A stretch of DNA of 64,000 bases. It comes from Sphingomonas sp. 35-24ZXX (GTDB lineage: Bacteria; Pseudomonadota; Alphaproteobacteria; Sphingomonadales; Sphingomonadaceae). A program made the position numbers and the translations under genes. Positions 7,184 to 16,600 of the stretch are shown here, in pieces. Under the pieces are notes generated by a model. The model did not search any database. It was not told the DNA's origin and saw only the letters and a list, made by a program, of their open reading frames with translations. Every line of letters starts with the position of its first letter. Positions within the stretch are counted from its first letter, which is position 1. The stretch lies in contig NZ_JROG01000007.1 of assembly GCF_000786215.1 (NCBI RefSeq), positions 273,805 to 337,804 on the forward strand, in the 5' to 3' direction.

Positions 7184-9236
7184 ATCCATTGTCATTGCGC
7201 GCCCGTCGCGCAGCCTGTGGCTGGCCGCGCTTGGCGGCTTTGTGCTGGCCGGGCTGCTGAGCCTGGCGCTGGGCGATCGCGAACAGAATGCGGTGTTCGA
7301 TGGCTGGCAACGGTTGGCCCCGCGCTCGATGGCCGACAGCAACGTGCGTGTCGTCGCGATCGGCGAGGAAAGCCTCGATGTCATCGGCAGCTGGCCCTGG
7401 CCGCGCAGCGTGCTCGCGACCATGACCCGGCGGCTGACCGAAGGCGGCGCGGCGGCGATCGGGTTCGACATCCTGTTCGTCGAACCCGACGCGGTCAGCC
7501 CGACGCGATTCTCGCGGCTTTATGCGCCCACCGATCCTGCCATCCAGGCATGGATCGAACGCTTGGAAAGCCAGGATGGCGATTTTTCGGATGCGATCAG
7601 CACCGCGCCGGTCGTGCTCGGTCGCGCCGGGGTGACGCTGGGCGGGGCCGATCCTGCGACGCTGACCCAATGGGCGACGATCACCGGCACTCCGCCTGCC
7701 AGCCTGCCGCGCTACCCGGTGGTGCAGACCAATCTGGAAGCGCTCGAATCGCGTGCGCCGGGCTTTGGCATGCTCAACGGCACGCCTGATTCCGATGGTG
7801 TGGTGCGCGCCGTTCCGCTGGTGCTGAAAACCGGCGAGGCCCTGGTCCCGGGGCTGGCGCTGGAAATGGTGCGCGTCACACTGGAGCAGCGCACGGGAGT
7901 CGATCCCGAGATCAGGATGACGCCCGGCAAGGTCACGATCGGCAAGCGCGCGATCCCGGTGGATGACCGCGGCCGGATGCGGCTGCACTTTGCCCAGATA
8001 CCCGATGCGCATGTCTATTCCGCGATCGAGATCATGTCGGAAAGCTTCGACCTGGCGCAGCTCGAGGACAAGATCGTCGTCATCTCGCTCACCGCCGAAG
8101 GGTCGCCCGATATCGTCGCCACGCCGCTCGGCGCGGAGATGTTCGGCGTGCTGGTCCAGGCGCAGGCCGCCGATGCGATCAGCCGCGGCGGCTGGCTGGT
8201 CCGTCCGGGCTGGAGCCAGGCGGCCGAATGGCTGACAGGTGTGCTGCTCGCTCTGGTTCTGCTGCTGGCGTCGACTGCGCCGGGGCGTGGTCGCGCAAGC
8301 TGGCTGGTGCTGCTGGGATCGGCGTGCGCCTTGCCGCTGGCGAGCTGGCTGCTGTTCCGCCTGGGGGACATCCTGTTCGATCCCGTCCGCCCGCTGCTGC
8401 TGGGCACCGGCAGCGTATTGGCGGTATCCGCCGCGCTGTTCAGCGAGGCGCGGCGCGAGCGGGCGGCGTTGCGCGATGCACAGAACCGCAGCGAAGGTGA
8501 GCTGGATGCCGCGCGCTCGATCCAGCTGGGCATGCTGCCCGACCGCGCGGCGCTGGCGAGGCTCGATCCGCGCATCGACATCGCCGCGCAGCTGGAAGCG
8601 GCCAAATCGGTGGGCGGCGATTTCTACGACATCATCCGGCTGGACGCAGACCGCATCGTGATCCTGATCGCCGACGTCACCGGCAAGGGCGTGCCGGCCG
8701 CGCTGTTCATGGCGCTGTCCAAGGCCCTGGCACGCAGCGTCATGCTGCGCAGGCCCGGAGGCCTTGCTGACACCGCAGCCCTGCTCAACGAGGAACTGAT
8801 GCGCGACAGCGGCGATGCCTTGGGCCTGACCATGCTGCTGGGCATCATCGATCTTGCCACCGGGCGGGTGGAGATGGTCAATGCCGGGCACGACAACCCC
8901 TTGCGCATCGCCACCGACGGCACGGTGATCGAAGAAGCGATGGAGGGCGGCCCGCCCTTCTGCATCATGGACTATCCCTGGCCCGCCGAAGCGCTGGTGT
9001 TGCAGCCCGGCGAAGCTTTGGTGCTGATCACCGACGGCGTGACCGAGGCGCAGAACCGGCAGGAACAGCTGTTCGGCAACCAGCGCACCCGTGATGCGCT
9101 GACCGCCGATCAGTCGAGCGCGGCGGCGATGGTCGCCAGCCTGCGCGGGGCGGTGCGCCGATTTGAAGACGGCACCGACGCCAGCGACGACCTCACCGTG
9201 GTTGCCTTCCGCTATCTGGGTGCTAATCCCGCCTGA
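7158..9236 (+). CDS. CHASE2 sensor with SpoIIE/PP2C-type phosphatase
   Basis: 692 residues from ATG 7158, overlapping the upstream gene by 26 bases (GGAGG about 12 bases ahead). An N-terminal membrane segment is followed by an extracytoplasmic CHASE2 domain (residues about 35-330: VIGSWPWPRSVLA, GFDILFVEPD), two or three membrane segments (about 355-430) and a cytoplasmic PPM phosphatase domain. GGDFYD near residue 486 and ADVTGKGVPAALFM near 505 are the metal-binding motifs of RsbU/SpoIIE enzymes, and LITDGVTEAQN near 630 supplies the late Asp. It should dephosphorylate a STAS protein in response to an external signal; the STAS gene at 5826 is the obvious candidate. Confidence 0.92.
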   Translation: MTALKSPSRSIVIARPSRSLWLAALGGFVLAGLLSLALGDREQNAVFDGWQRLAPRSMADSNVRVVAIGEESLDVIGSWPWPRSVLATMTRRLTEGGAAAIGFDILFVEPDAVSPTRFSRLYAPTDPAIQAWIERLESQDGDFSDAISTAPVVLGRAGVTLGGADPATLTQWATITGTPPASLPRYPVVQTNLEALESRAPGFGMLNGTPDSDGVVRAVPLVLKTGEALVPGLALEMVRVTLEQRTGVDPEIRMTPGKVTIGKRAIPVDDRGRMRLHFAQIPDAHVYSAIEIMSESFDLAQLEDKIVVISLTAEGSPDIVATPLGAEMFGVLVQAQAADAISRGGWLVRPGWSQAAEWLTGVLLALVLLLASTAPGRGRASWLVLLGSACALPLASWLLFRLGDILFDPVRPLLLGTGSVLAVSAALFSEARRERAALRDAQNRSEGELDAARSIQLGMLPDRAALARLDPRIDIAAQLEAAKSVGGDFYDIIRLDADRIVILIADVTGKGVPAALFMALSKALARSVMLRRPGGLADTAALLNEELMRDSGDALGLTMLLGIIDLATGRVEMVNAGHDNPLRIATDGTVIEEAMEGGPPFCIMDYPWPAEALVLQPGEALVLITDGVTEAQNRQEQLFGNQRTRDALTADQSSAAAMVASLRGAVRRFEDGTDASDDLTVVAFRYLGANPA

Positions 9237-9250
9237 TCACAGGAGGACCC

Positions 9251-10123
9251 ATGTTCGACACCGCACGACCCCGGCGCAGCGCGCTCTACATGCCCGCCTC
9301 CAATCCGCGCGCGCTGGCCAAGGCGCGCAGCCTGCCCGCCGATGTCATCATCCTCGATCTGGAAGACGCGGTCGCGCCCGAAGCCAAGGAAAGCGCGCGC
9401 GAGGCCGCGATTGCAGCAGCGGCCGAAGGCGGTTTCGCGCATCGCGAACTGATCATCCGCATCAACGCGCTCGACACGCCCTGGGGCAAGGATGATCTTG
9501 CCGCCGTCGTGCATGCCGATGTCGACGGGGTTCTGATCCCCAAGGTCAGCCGCCCGTCCGACATCACCGCCTGCAACGCGGCGCTGGCCGACGCGCCTTC
9601 GCGGCTGAAGCTGTGGGCGATGATCGAGACCTGCGCGGTAATTCCGCATCTCGACGCGCTGGCAGCGCTCGGCGGGTCAACGCGGCTGTCGACCTTCGTG
9701 ATGGGGGTCAATGATCTCGCCAAGGAAATGCGCGCGAAGCTGACGCCCGAGCGGACGCCCTTCCTCCCGATCCTCACCCTGACAGTGGCTGCGGCGCGCG
9801 CGCATGGCGTGGCCGTGCTCGACGGGGTGTGCAACGAGTTCCGCGATCTGGATGTGTTCGAAGCCGAAGCGCGGCAGGGGCTGACGTTCGGGTTCGACGG
9901 CAAGACGCTGATCCACCCCGATCAGATCGCCCCGTGCAACGCGGTGTTCTCGCCGAGCGAAGACGAGCTCGCCTGGGCCAACGCGGTGATTGCCGCGTTC
10001 GCGCTGCCCGAAAATGCCGGCAAGGGTGCGATCCGGGTCGAGGGCCGGATGGCCGAACTGCTGCATCTGGAGCAGGCGCACCAGCAGGTCGCGATCGCGC
10101 AAGCGATCACCGCGCAAGGCTAG
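9251..10123 (+). CDS. HpcH/HpaI aldolase / citrate lyase beta subunit-like (CoA ester lyase)
   Basis: 290 residues of the CitE superfamily, a TIM barrel that cleaves or forms C-C bonds of acyl-CoA esters such as malyl- or citramalyl-CoA. RRSALYMPASNPRALAKA is the CoA-binding start, VIILDLEDAVAPEAK contains the Mg-binding acid, LIIRINALDTPWGKDDL has the substrate Arg, and LWAMIETCAVIPHLD carries the second metal ligand. GFDGKTLIHPDQI is the family's closing motif. A strong AGGAGG precedes the ATG. No citrate lyase alpha or gamma subunit gene is present, so a stand-alone lyase or thioesterase is more likely. Confidence 0.88.
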   Translation: MFDTARPRRSALYMPASNPRALAKARSLPADVIILDLEDAVAPEAKESAREAAIAAAAEGGFAHRELIIRINALDTPWGKDDLAAVVHADVDGVLIPKVSRPSDITACNAALADAPSRLKLWAMIETCAVIPHLDALAALGGSTRLSTFVMGVNDLAKEMRAKLTPERTPFLPILTLTVAAARAHGVAVLDGVCNEFRDLDVFEAEARQGLTFGFDGKTLIHPDQIAPCNAVFSPSEDELAWANAVIAAFALPENAGKGAIRVEGRMAELLHLEQAHQQVAIAQAITAQG

Positions 10124-10127
10124 ACGC

Positions 10128-10292
10128 TCAGCCCGCCCGGTTCTTGCGCCGCAAGTCACCCTTGCAGCGCTCCGAGCATGTTTTCACATTGTCCCAGTCG
10201 CGCTCCCATTTCTTGCGCCAGGCAAAGGGGCGCCCGCACGCCTCGCAGGTCTTTTCGGGCAGGTTCGACTTGGTGTAGCGTTTCTCGGGCAT
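10128..10292 (-). CDS. DUF2256 domain-containing small zinc-ribbon-like protein
   Basis: 54 residues from ATG 10292 (MPEKRY). It matches DUF2256 almost end to end: KTCEACGRPFAWRKKW, then ERDWDNVKTCSERCK. The four cysteines in two pairs suggest one bound zinc. The family is common in proteobacteria and cyanobacteria and has no proven function. It converges on the CitE-like gene with four bases between stops. The promoter region overlaps the upstream part of the amidase gene. Confidence 0.88.
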   Translation of the reverse strand: MPEKRYTKSNLPEKTCEACGRPFAWRKKWERDWDNVKTCSERCKGDLRRKNRAG

Positions 10293-10390
10293 GGCGGCGA
10301 TATGGGCGCGGGCAAGCCGGGCCGCCAGAGGCATCGCAAAAATCGCACGCCCCATCTTGCCCGGCGACCGGCGCGCGCTATCGTGGCCGG

Positions 10391-12001
10391 ATGCGCACCC
10401 TTGCCCTGGCTCTCGCCGCCCTCACCCCGCTTGCCGCCCCGGCTCCGCTATTCGCCCAGACCGAGCAGGTCATGGTGGATGTCGAGGAGAAATCGATTTC
10501 CGAACTCGCCGCGATGCTGAACTCGGGCAAGGTCACCAGCGAGCAGCTGGTCCAGGCCTATATTGACCGGATCGGCCGGATCGACGAGGATCGCAGCGTC
10601 GGGCTCAACAGCGTCATCGCCGTCATGTTCGATGCGCCGAGCGAAGCACGCAAGCTCGACGAAGAGCGCAAGGCCGGAAAGCTGCGCGGACCGCTGCATG
10701 GCATCCCGATCCTGATCAAGGACAATATCGAGGCGAAGGGCCCCATCCCCACCACCGCCGGATCGACGGCCCTGCTCGCCAATGTGACCGACCGCGATGC
10801 GCCCTTGGTCGCGCGTTTGCGCGCGGCGGGCGCGATCATCCTGGGCAAGACCAACCTGTCGCAATGGGCCAACATCCGCTCGAACGATTCGGTCAGCGGC
10901 TGGTCGAGCGTCGGCGGGCTGGTGAAGAATCCGTACGCGCTCGACCGCAATTCCTGCGGTTCGTCCTCGGGCAGCGGCGCTGCTGCTGCTGCGAGCCTGG
11001 CGGCAGCGACCATCGGCACCGAGACCGATGGCTCGATCATCTGCCCCTCGTCGATCAATGGACTGGTCGGCTTCAAGCCCACGCTTGGCCTTGTCTCGCG
11101 CACCCACGTGATTCCGATCAGCCACAGCCAGGATACCGCCGGGCCGATGGCGCGCTCGGTCACCGATGCCGCGCTGGTACTGACCGCGCTCGCCGGGACC
11201 GATCCCGCCGACCCTGCCACCGCAGAGGCAGACGCGCGCAAGACCGATTATGCCGGAGGCCTCTCGCCCGATTATCTCAAGGGCGTGCGCATCGGCGTGC
11301 TCACCGACCGCAAGGGTGGCAATGCCCGCGTCCATGCCGCGTTCGACGCCGCGCTGGAAAAGCTCAAGGCCGCAGGCGCGGTGCTGGTCGAGATCAAGGA
11401 CAGCCGCACCGGGCTGGAGGGGCTGGGCGAGGCCGAATTCAAGGTGCTGATGGTCGAGCTCAAGGCCGATCTCAACGCCTATCTCGCGACCACGCCCCCC
11501 GAGGTCACGGCGCGCACGCTCAAGGACGTGATCGCGTTCAACACCGCAAACGCCGCGACCGAACTCGCCTGGTTCGACCAGTCACTGTTCGACCTGGCCG
11601 AAAGCCAGAAGGGGCTGGACGATCCCGAATACAAGGAGGCGCTGGCCAAATCCAAGCGCCTCGCCGGAGCGGAAGGCATCGACAAGCTGCTGAAGGCGCA
11701 CGATGTCCGCTTCCTCGTCGGCCCCAGCAACGCACCCGCCTGGGTCAGCGATCTGGTCAATGGCGATCACAGCATCGGCCCGAGCCAAAGCCAGATGCCC
11801 GCCGTCGCCGGCTATCCGCACATCACCGTTCCGATGGGATATGTCGCCGGGCTACCGGTCGGCCTGTCGATCATCGGCGGCCAGTGGCAGGATCATGATG
11901 TGATCAAGGCGGGCTACGCGTTCGAGCAGGCGAGCAAGGCTCGCGTCGCGCCGGGCTATGCGCCGCGGGCGGACGCGGTGGCGGACCCGATCGGGCGCTG
12001 A
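10391..12001 (+). CDS. Exported amidase (amidase signature family)
   Basis: 536 residues from ATG 10391, which gives a clean signal peptide (MRTLALALAALTPLAAPAPL, cleavage after FAQ). The amidase signature Ser-cisSer-Lys triad is intact: Lys in GIPILIKDNIE, the cis-Ser in SCGSSSGSG and the nucleophile in GTETDGSI. The ending GLPVGLSIIGGQWQD is typical. The enzyme should hydrolyse an amide in the periplasm; the substrate is not predictable. No good ribosome binding site is visible, so weak initiation or a leaderless message is possible. Confidence 0.9.
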   Translation: MRTLALALAALTPLAAPAPLFAQTEQVMVDVEEKSISELAAMLNSGKVTSEQLVQAYIDRIGRIDEDRSVGLNSVIAVMFDAPSEARKLDEERKAGKLRGPLHGIPILIKDNIEAKGPIPTTAGSTALLANVTDRDAPLVARLRAAGAIILGKTNLSQWANIRSNDSVSGWSSVGGLVKNPYALDRNSCGSSSGSGAAAAASLAAATIGTETDGSIICPSSINGLVGFKPTLGLVSRTHVIPISHSQDTAGPMARSVTDAALVLTALAGTDPADPATAEADARKTDYAGGLSPDYLKGVRIGVLTDRKGGNARVHAAFDAALEKLKAAGAVLVEIKDSRTGLEGLGEAEFKVLMVELKADLNAYLATTPPEVTARTLKDVIAFNTANAATELAWFDQSLFDLAESQKGLDDPEYKEALAKSKRLAGAEGIDKLLKAHDVRFLVGPSNAPAWVSDLVNGDHSIGPSQSQMPAVAGYPHITVPMGYVAGLPVGLSIIGGQWQDHDVIKAGYAFEQASKARVAPGYAPRADAVADPIGR

Positions 12002-12227
12002 CCCTCTCCCCTCCCTTGGGAAAACATGGTCCGGGTTCGCCTCTCCCTTGATGGGAGAGGCAGCGAGACTTGGCAGCTTGCTGCCTTAGTCGCAGCGGTG
12101 AGGGTGACGGTTCTGCTAGGCGCCAACTCCGCAGTATCTCACCCTCGACGCAATCTGGAGCCCTCACCCCCACCCAACCCTCCCCCATCGAGGGGGAGGG
12201 CTTTAGCGGCGGGAGGGGAGAATGCGA
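12002..12227. repeat. Intergenic palindromic repeat element (REP-like, CTCTCCC/GAGGG type)
   Basis: Three nested inverted repeats between convergent genes: CCTCTCCC/GGGAGAGG at 12040-12060, GAGGGTGA (12100-12107) with TCACCCTC (12139-12146), and CCCTCCCCC/GGGGGAGGG at 12178-12200. Sequences of this kind recur in intergenic spaces of many sphingomonads and other alphaproteobacteria. The last hairpin probably ends transcription of both flanking genes, although neither side has a long T run. Copy number in the genome cannot be judged here. Confidence 0.7.
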
Positions 12228-13739
12228 TTAAAGCCCCAATATGTGCTTTGCGATGTGATAGATGCTGTGCTGCTCGATCGTGCCGTGGAACAGGTGCGCC
12301 TGGGGGCCGGCTGCTTTCAGCACCACATCCTCGCCGCCATGCGTTTCGCCTGAGGTCGGAACGGTCGCCTGCTGCAGATAGTTCAGCGCTTCGGTGTCTT
12401 CCTGCGAGGGATCGTTGCGCGGCTCGTTGACCTTCGCGCCGGGACCGTTGGCATAGCCCAGAGTCGTGTAGGGCTTGCCGTCCTTGGCGTTGACCGCTTC
12501 GCCGTCCTCGGTCACGCTGGCGAGGCCGAAGATCGAGGTGCCGCGCGGCGGATAGCCTGCGATGGTGAAGACATGGCTGTGATCGGCGGTGACCAGCACC
12601 AGGGTCTCGTCAAGATTGACCTTCTCAAGCGCCTTGGCGATCGCCGCGTCGAACGCAACCGTATCATCCAGCGCGCGGTGCGCGTTGCCGCCATGATGGG
12701 CATGGTCGATGCGACCACCTTCGACCATCAGCACATAGCCCTGTTCCGACTTCGCCAGCTTGTCGATCGCCAGCGCGGTCATGTCAGCCAGCGAAGGCTC
12801 GCCCGCCTTGTCGCCTGCGCGATCGGCCTCGAACTGCATGTGGCTGGGTTCGAACAGGCCCAGCACCGGAGCGTCACTGCCAGCATCGATCGCCCCGAAC
12901 TGCGCTGCGTTCCAGATATACTGGCCCTTGGGATGGCGCTTCTTCCACTCGGCAATCAGGTCGCGACCGTCGGTGCGGTTGCCCTTCTTGTCAGCATATT
13001 CGGGATCGGTCTGGTCCTTGGGCGTGAACGCGGTGCGCCCTCCGCCCAGCACCAGCTTGAGCTGGCTCGCCTGTGGCCATTCGACCAGCTGGCGCGCGAT
13101 ATCGCGGCAACTGACGCCTTCGGGCAGTTCGCTGTTGCTTTCCCAGTTGCGATCGACGCTGTGGGCATAAGCCGATGCCGGGGTCGCGTGCGTGATCCGT
13201 GCGGTGGAAATGAGGCCCAGAGCCTTGCCCGCGCTGCCCGCCTGTTCGAAGATGGTCGGCACGTCCTTGCCTGCGGCGGTCTCGCACTTGCCGCGCAACG
13301 CGGCGGGCGCGACCGAGAGCATGCCCGAACGGGTCTTGGTGCCGGTGACCAGGGCGGTCGCGGTGGCCGCGGAATCGGCGACCTGAAAGTCATGGCTGTA
13401 CGTCTTGACCAGCGCCGAGAAGGGCAGCGCATCGATCGCGGTCTCGTTCGATTCCCCATCGCGTCCGGCCTTCTGCCCCTGCCAGATGCGCCCCGCGGTC
13501 AGCGTGCTGACGCCCATGCCGTCGCCGATGAAGATGATGAGATTCTTCGCCTTGCCGGTGCGCGCCTGCATCGCCAGCCGCGCCTGCAGCTGCGCCTGGC
13601 CCTGCGCGGTGTAATCGGCGGCCGTCTGCTCGCCACGCTCCTTGTCGGGAGCGGCCTCCTTGGGGGCGTTGTGCTGGGCCATCACCGGCGCTGCCCAGAG
13701 AGCGGAAAGGCACAGCAAGGCGGCAAGCGGACGGTTCAT
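12228..13739 (-). CDS. Alkaline phosphatase (PhoA superfamily), exported
   Basis: 503 residues with a signal peptide (cleavage after VMA, about residue 21). NLIIFIGDGMGVSTL binds metal 2 through its Asp; the nucleophile is S123 in VADSAATATALVTG; EGGRIDHAHHGGNAHRAL and TADHSH carry the remaining zinc ligands; GETHGGEDV supplies the last His. It hydrolyses phosphomonoesters in the periplasm to release phosphate. Upstream, in the region shared with ppc, lies a perfect inverted repeat that may be a regulator site. Confidence 0.95.
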   Translation of the reverse strand: MNRPLAALLCLSALWAAPVMAQHNAPKEAAPDKERGEQTAADYTAQGQAQLQARLAMQARTGKAKNLIIFIGDGMGVSTLTAGRIWQGQKAGRDGESNETAIDALPFSALVKTYSHDFQVADSAATATALVTGTKTRSGMLSVAPAALRGKCETAAGKDVPTIFEQAGSAGKALGLISTARITHATPASAYAHSVDRNWESNSELPEGVSCRDIARQLVEWPQASQLKLVLGGGRTAFTPKDQTDPEYADKKGNRTDGRDLIAEWKKRHPKGQYIWNAAQFGAIDAGSDAPVLGLFEPSHMQFEADRAGDKAGEPSLADMTALAIDKLAKSEQGYVLMVEGGRIDHAHHGGNAHRALDDTVAFDAAIAKALEKVNLDETLVLVTADHSHVFTIAGYPPRGTSIFGLASVTEDGEAVNAKDGKPYTTLGYANGPGAKVNEPRNDPSQEDTEALNYLQQATVPTSGETHGGEDVVLKAAGPQAHLFHGTIEQHSIYHIAKHILGL

Positions 13740-13769
13740 TCGAGGTCTCCTTCAACAGCCCCGCCGCTC

Positions 13770-13787
13770 TGTCACGAACCCGTGACA
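13770..13787. promoter_or_regulatory. Inverted repeat in the phosphatase-ppc divergent promoter region
   Basis: TGTCACG-AACC-CGTGACA, a perfect 7-base inverted repeat with a four-base centre, 31 bases before the phosphatase start and 96 before ppc. Its half sites resemble the TGTCA core of PhoB boxes, but PhoB sites are normally direct repeats spaced by 11. Read as CTGTCAC-N4-CCGTGAC-N4-TCGAGAC it is a weak match to that arrangement. A dimeric regulator of another family is equally possible. Confidence 0.5.
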
Positions 13788-13882
13788 AATTCGAGACTTT
13801 TTCCCATCCGTCCTTTGCAAACGATTGCATAGACGCCACGGACACCCTTGACCTCAGGATTTTTGCAGCGCAGCATAGGCAC

Positions 13883-16585
13883 ATGGCCGACTTTGACACC
13901 GCTTCCCCCGCCCCTATCAGCCAGAACCCCGACATCCGCTATCTGGGCCGGATATTGGGCGACGTCATCCGCGCCTATGGCGGCGAGAAGCTGTTCCGTC
14001 AGACCGAATACATCCGTTCGGCGAGCGTCGACCGGCACCGCGGCGTCGCCGGGGCCGACGGCATCGATACCGGGCTGGATTCGCTCAACCTCGACGACAC
14101 GCTGGCCTTCGTGCGCGGTTTCATGCTGTTTTCAATGCTCGCCAACCTCGCCGAGGACCGGCAGGGCGTGGCGCAGGAGTCCGGCGCGACGCTGGCAGAG
14201 GCGGTGGAGCGGCTGCGTGCTCATGGCGTCAGCGATTCGGCGATCACCGATCTGCTCGATCACAGCCTGATCGTGCCCGTGCTGACCGCGCACCCCACAG
14301 AGGTGCGGCGCAAGTCGATGATCGACCACAAGAACCGCGTCGCCGATCTGTTGAAGATGAAGGATGCCGGGCTTGCCGAAACGCCCAGCGGCGACCGGAT
14401 CGACGAGGCGCTGCACCGCCAGATCGCCTTGCTGTGGCAGACGCGGCCGCTGCGCCGCGAGCGGCTGTTCGTCGCCGACGAGGTGGAGAACGCGCGCGCC
14501 TATATGCAGGACGTGTTCCTGCCGGTGCTGCCGATGCTCTATGCCCGCTGGGAGCGCGTGCTGGGCCACCGCCCGCCGGCGTTCCTGCGGCTGGGCAGCT
14601 GGATCGGCGGCGATCGCGATGGCAACCCGTTCGTCACTGCCGATGCGCTGCGCCATGCGCTGGGGCGGCAGGCGGAAACCGCGCTGGTGCATTATCTCGA
14701 TGGCGTGCACGCCCTGGGTCAGGATCTGTCCATCGCCACCGGCCTGTCGGATACCCCGCAAGAGGTGCTCGCGCTGGCCGAAAAGAGCGGCGACAACGCG
14801 CCGAGCCGCGCCGACGAGCCTTATCGGCGGGCGCTGGCCGGAATCTATGCGCGACTGTGCGCCACGCATGTCGCACTCACCTCCAAGCAGCCGCCGCGAC
14901 CCTCCGCGCTTGCGGGGGAGGCCTATGCCAGCCCCGGCGAACTGCGCTACGACCTGGCCGTGCTGGCCAATGGCCTGGCGCATGACGGCGCGGGCATGCT
15001 GGCGAGCGGCGGCGCGCTCGGGCGGCTGATCCGCACGGTCGAGATCTTCGGCTACCATCTGGCGACGCTCGATCTGCGCCAGAACAGCGACGTGCACGAA
15101 CGCGTGGTGAGTGAACTGCTCAAGGTCGCGGGCGTGTGCGCCGATTATGCCGCGCTCGACGAGGCGGCGCGCATCGCGCTGCTGCGCGCCGAGCTCGGCC
15201 ATGGCCGTCTGTTGCTCAACCGCTGGCACGACTACAGCGAGGAAACCGCCAAGGAACTCGCCATCATCGAGGCCGCTGCCCGCGCACACGCGATGTACGG
15301 CCCGCAATCGATCACTGCCTACAACATCAGCAAGGCCGAGAGCGTGTCCGACATGCTCGAGGTCAATCTGCTGCTCAAGGAAGCGGGCCTGTACCGCCCG
15401 GGCGAGGCCCCCGGCGCGGTGGCCCAGGCTGCGATCATGGCGGTCCCGCTGTTCGAGACGATCGGCGACCTCGAAAACGCGCCGCAGATCATGCGCGCCT
15501 ATTTTGCGCTGCCCGAAATCGCAGGCCTGGTGAAGGCGCGCGGCTATCAGGAGGTGATGGTCGGCTATTCGGACAGCAACAAGGATGGCGGCTATCTCAC
15601 CTCCACCTGGAGCCTAAACCATGCCAGCCGCGCGCTGGCCAAGGTGTTTGCCGACGCCGGCATCGCGATGCAGCTGTTCCACGGGCGCGGCGGCGCCGTA
15701 GGACGCGGCGGCGGATCGAGCTTTGCCGCGATCCGTGCGCAGCCCAAGGGGACGGTGCAGGGCCGCATCCGCATCACCGAACAGGGCGAGGTCATCGCCG
15801 CCAAATACGGCACGGTGGAAAGCGCCGAGCTGAACCTCGAGGCGATCACCTCGGCCGCGCTGATTGCGACGCTCGACCATGACGGGGTGAGCGAAAGCGA
15901 CGAGGCGCGCTTTGCCGCGGCGATGGACATGATCTCGCGCGATGCCTTCCGCGCATATCGCGACCTGGTCTACGGCACCGAGGGCTTCAACCAGTTCTTC
16001 CGCGCCGCCACCCCGATCAGCGAGATCGCCGACCTCAAGATCGGATCGCGCCCCGCCAGCCGCTCCAAGAGCCAGCGGATCGAGGATCTGCGCGCCATTC
16101 CCTGGGTGTTCAGCTGGGCGCAGGCGCGCATCATGCTGCCGGGATGGTACGGCGTCGGCCAGGCTTTGGGCGGCTTTGCCGACAAGGGGCTGCTTGCCAG
16201 CATGGCGCAGGGCTGGCCGTTCTTCCAGGCGCTGCTCGGCAATATGGAGATGGTGCTCGCCAAGTCCGACATGGGCATCGCGCGCCATTATGCCGGACTG
16301 GTGCCCGACGAAGCCCTGCGCGAGATGGTGTTCGGCCAGATCACATCAGGCTGGAACGCGGCGCACGACAATTTGCTGAGCATCACCGGCCAATCGCGGC
16401 TGCTGGCGGACAATCCCGCGCTCGACACCTCGATCCGCCTGCGGCTGCCCTATATCGAGCCATTGAACCTGCTGCAGATCGAACTGATCAAGCGCCACCG
16501 CGCAGGCGAGACCGACGAGCGGATCCCTGAGGGCATCCAGCTGTCGATCAACGCCATTGCCACGGCACTGAGGAACAGCGGGTGA
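13883..16585 (+). CDS. ppc: Phosphoenolpyruvate carboxylase
   Basis: 900 residues, the usual length. The catalytic His is H137 in VLTAHPTEVRRKS; GSWIGGDRDGNPFVT, DLRQNSDVHE, VMVGYSDSNKDGGYLTS, LFHGRGGAVGRGGG and PWVFSWAQARIMLPGW are family motifs in the right order. It ends, as usual, with a short asparagine-containing tail (ALRNSG). The enzyme carboxylates PEP to oxaloacetate and refills the TCA cycle. It is divergent from the phosphatase gene. Confidence 0.97.
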   Translation: MADFDTASPAPISQNPDIRYLGRILGDVIRAYGGEKLFRQTEYIRSASVDRHRGVAGADGIDTGLDSLNLDDTLAFVRGFMLFSMLANLAEDRQGVAQESGATLAEAVERLRAHGVSDSAITDLLDHSLIVPVLTAHPTEVRRKSMIDHKNRVADLLKMKDAGLAETPSGDRIDEALHRQIALLWQTRPLRRERLFVADEVENARAYMQDVFLPVLPMLYARWERVLGHRPPAFLRLGSWIGGDRDGNPFVTADALRHALGRQAETALVHYLDGVHALGQDLSIATGLSDTPQEVLALAEKSGDNAPSRADEPYRRALAGIYARLCATHVALTSKQPPRPSALAGEAYASPGELRYDLAVLANGLAHDGAGMLASGGALGRLIRTVEIFGYHLATLDLRQNSDVHERVVSELLKVAGVCADYAALDEAARIALLRAELGHGRLLLNRWHDYSEETAKELAIIEAAARAHAMYGPQSITAYNISKAESVSDMLEVNLLLKEAGLYRPGEAPGAVAQAAIMAVPLFETIGDLENAPQIMRAYFALPEIAGLVKARGYQEVMVGYSDSNKDGGYLTSTWSLNHASRALAKVFADAGIAMQLFHGRGGAVGRGGGSSFAAIRAQPKGTVQGRIRITEQGEVIAAKYGTVESAELNLEAITSAALIATLDHDGVSESDEARFAAAMDMISRDAFRAYRDLVYGTEGFNQFFRAATPISEIADLKIGSRPASRSKSQRIEDLRAIPWVFSWAQARIMLPGWYGVGQALGGFADKGLLASMAQGWPFFQALLGNMEMVLAKSDMGIARHYAGLVPDEALREMVFGQITSGWNAAHDNLLSITGQSRLLADNPALDTSIRLRLPYIEPLNLLQIELIKRHRAGETDERIPEGIQLSINAIATALRNSG

Positions 16586-16600
16586 TGTCTGCTGAAAGCA

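Noticed and set aside
6924..8891. Long minus-strand open frame opposite the CHASE2-SpoIIE gene
   Set aside because: Rich in Arg, Gln, His and Gly, with no domain; it is the antisense shadow of a GC-rich gene whose plus-strand frame has clear motifs.
13770..13802. Classical PhoB box
   Set aside because: The only strong symmetry is an inverted repeat; the direct-repeat reading with 11-base spacing matches poorly, so a firm PhoB call is not justified.
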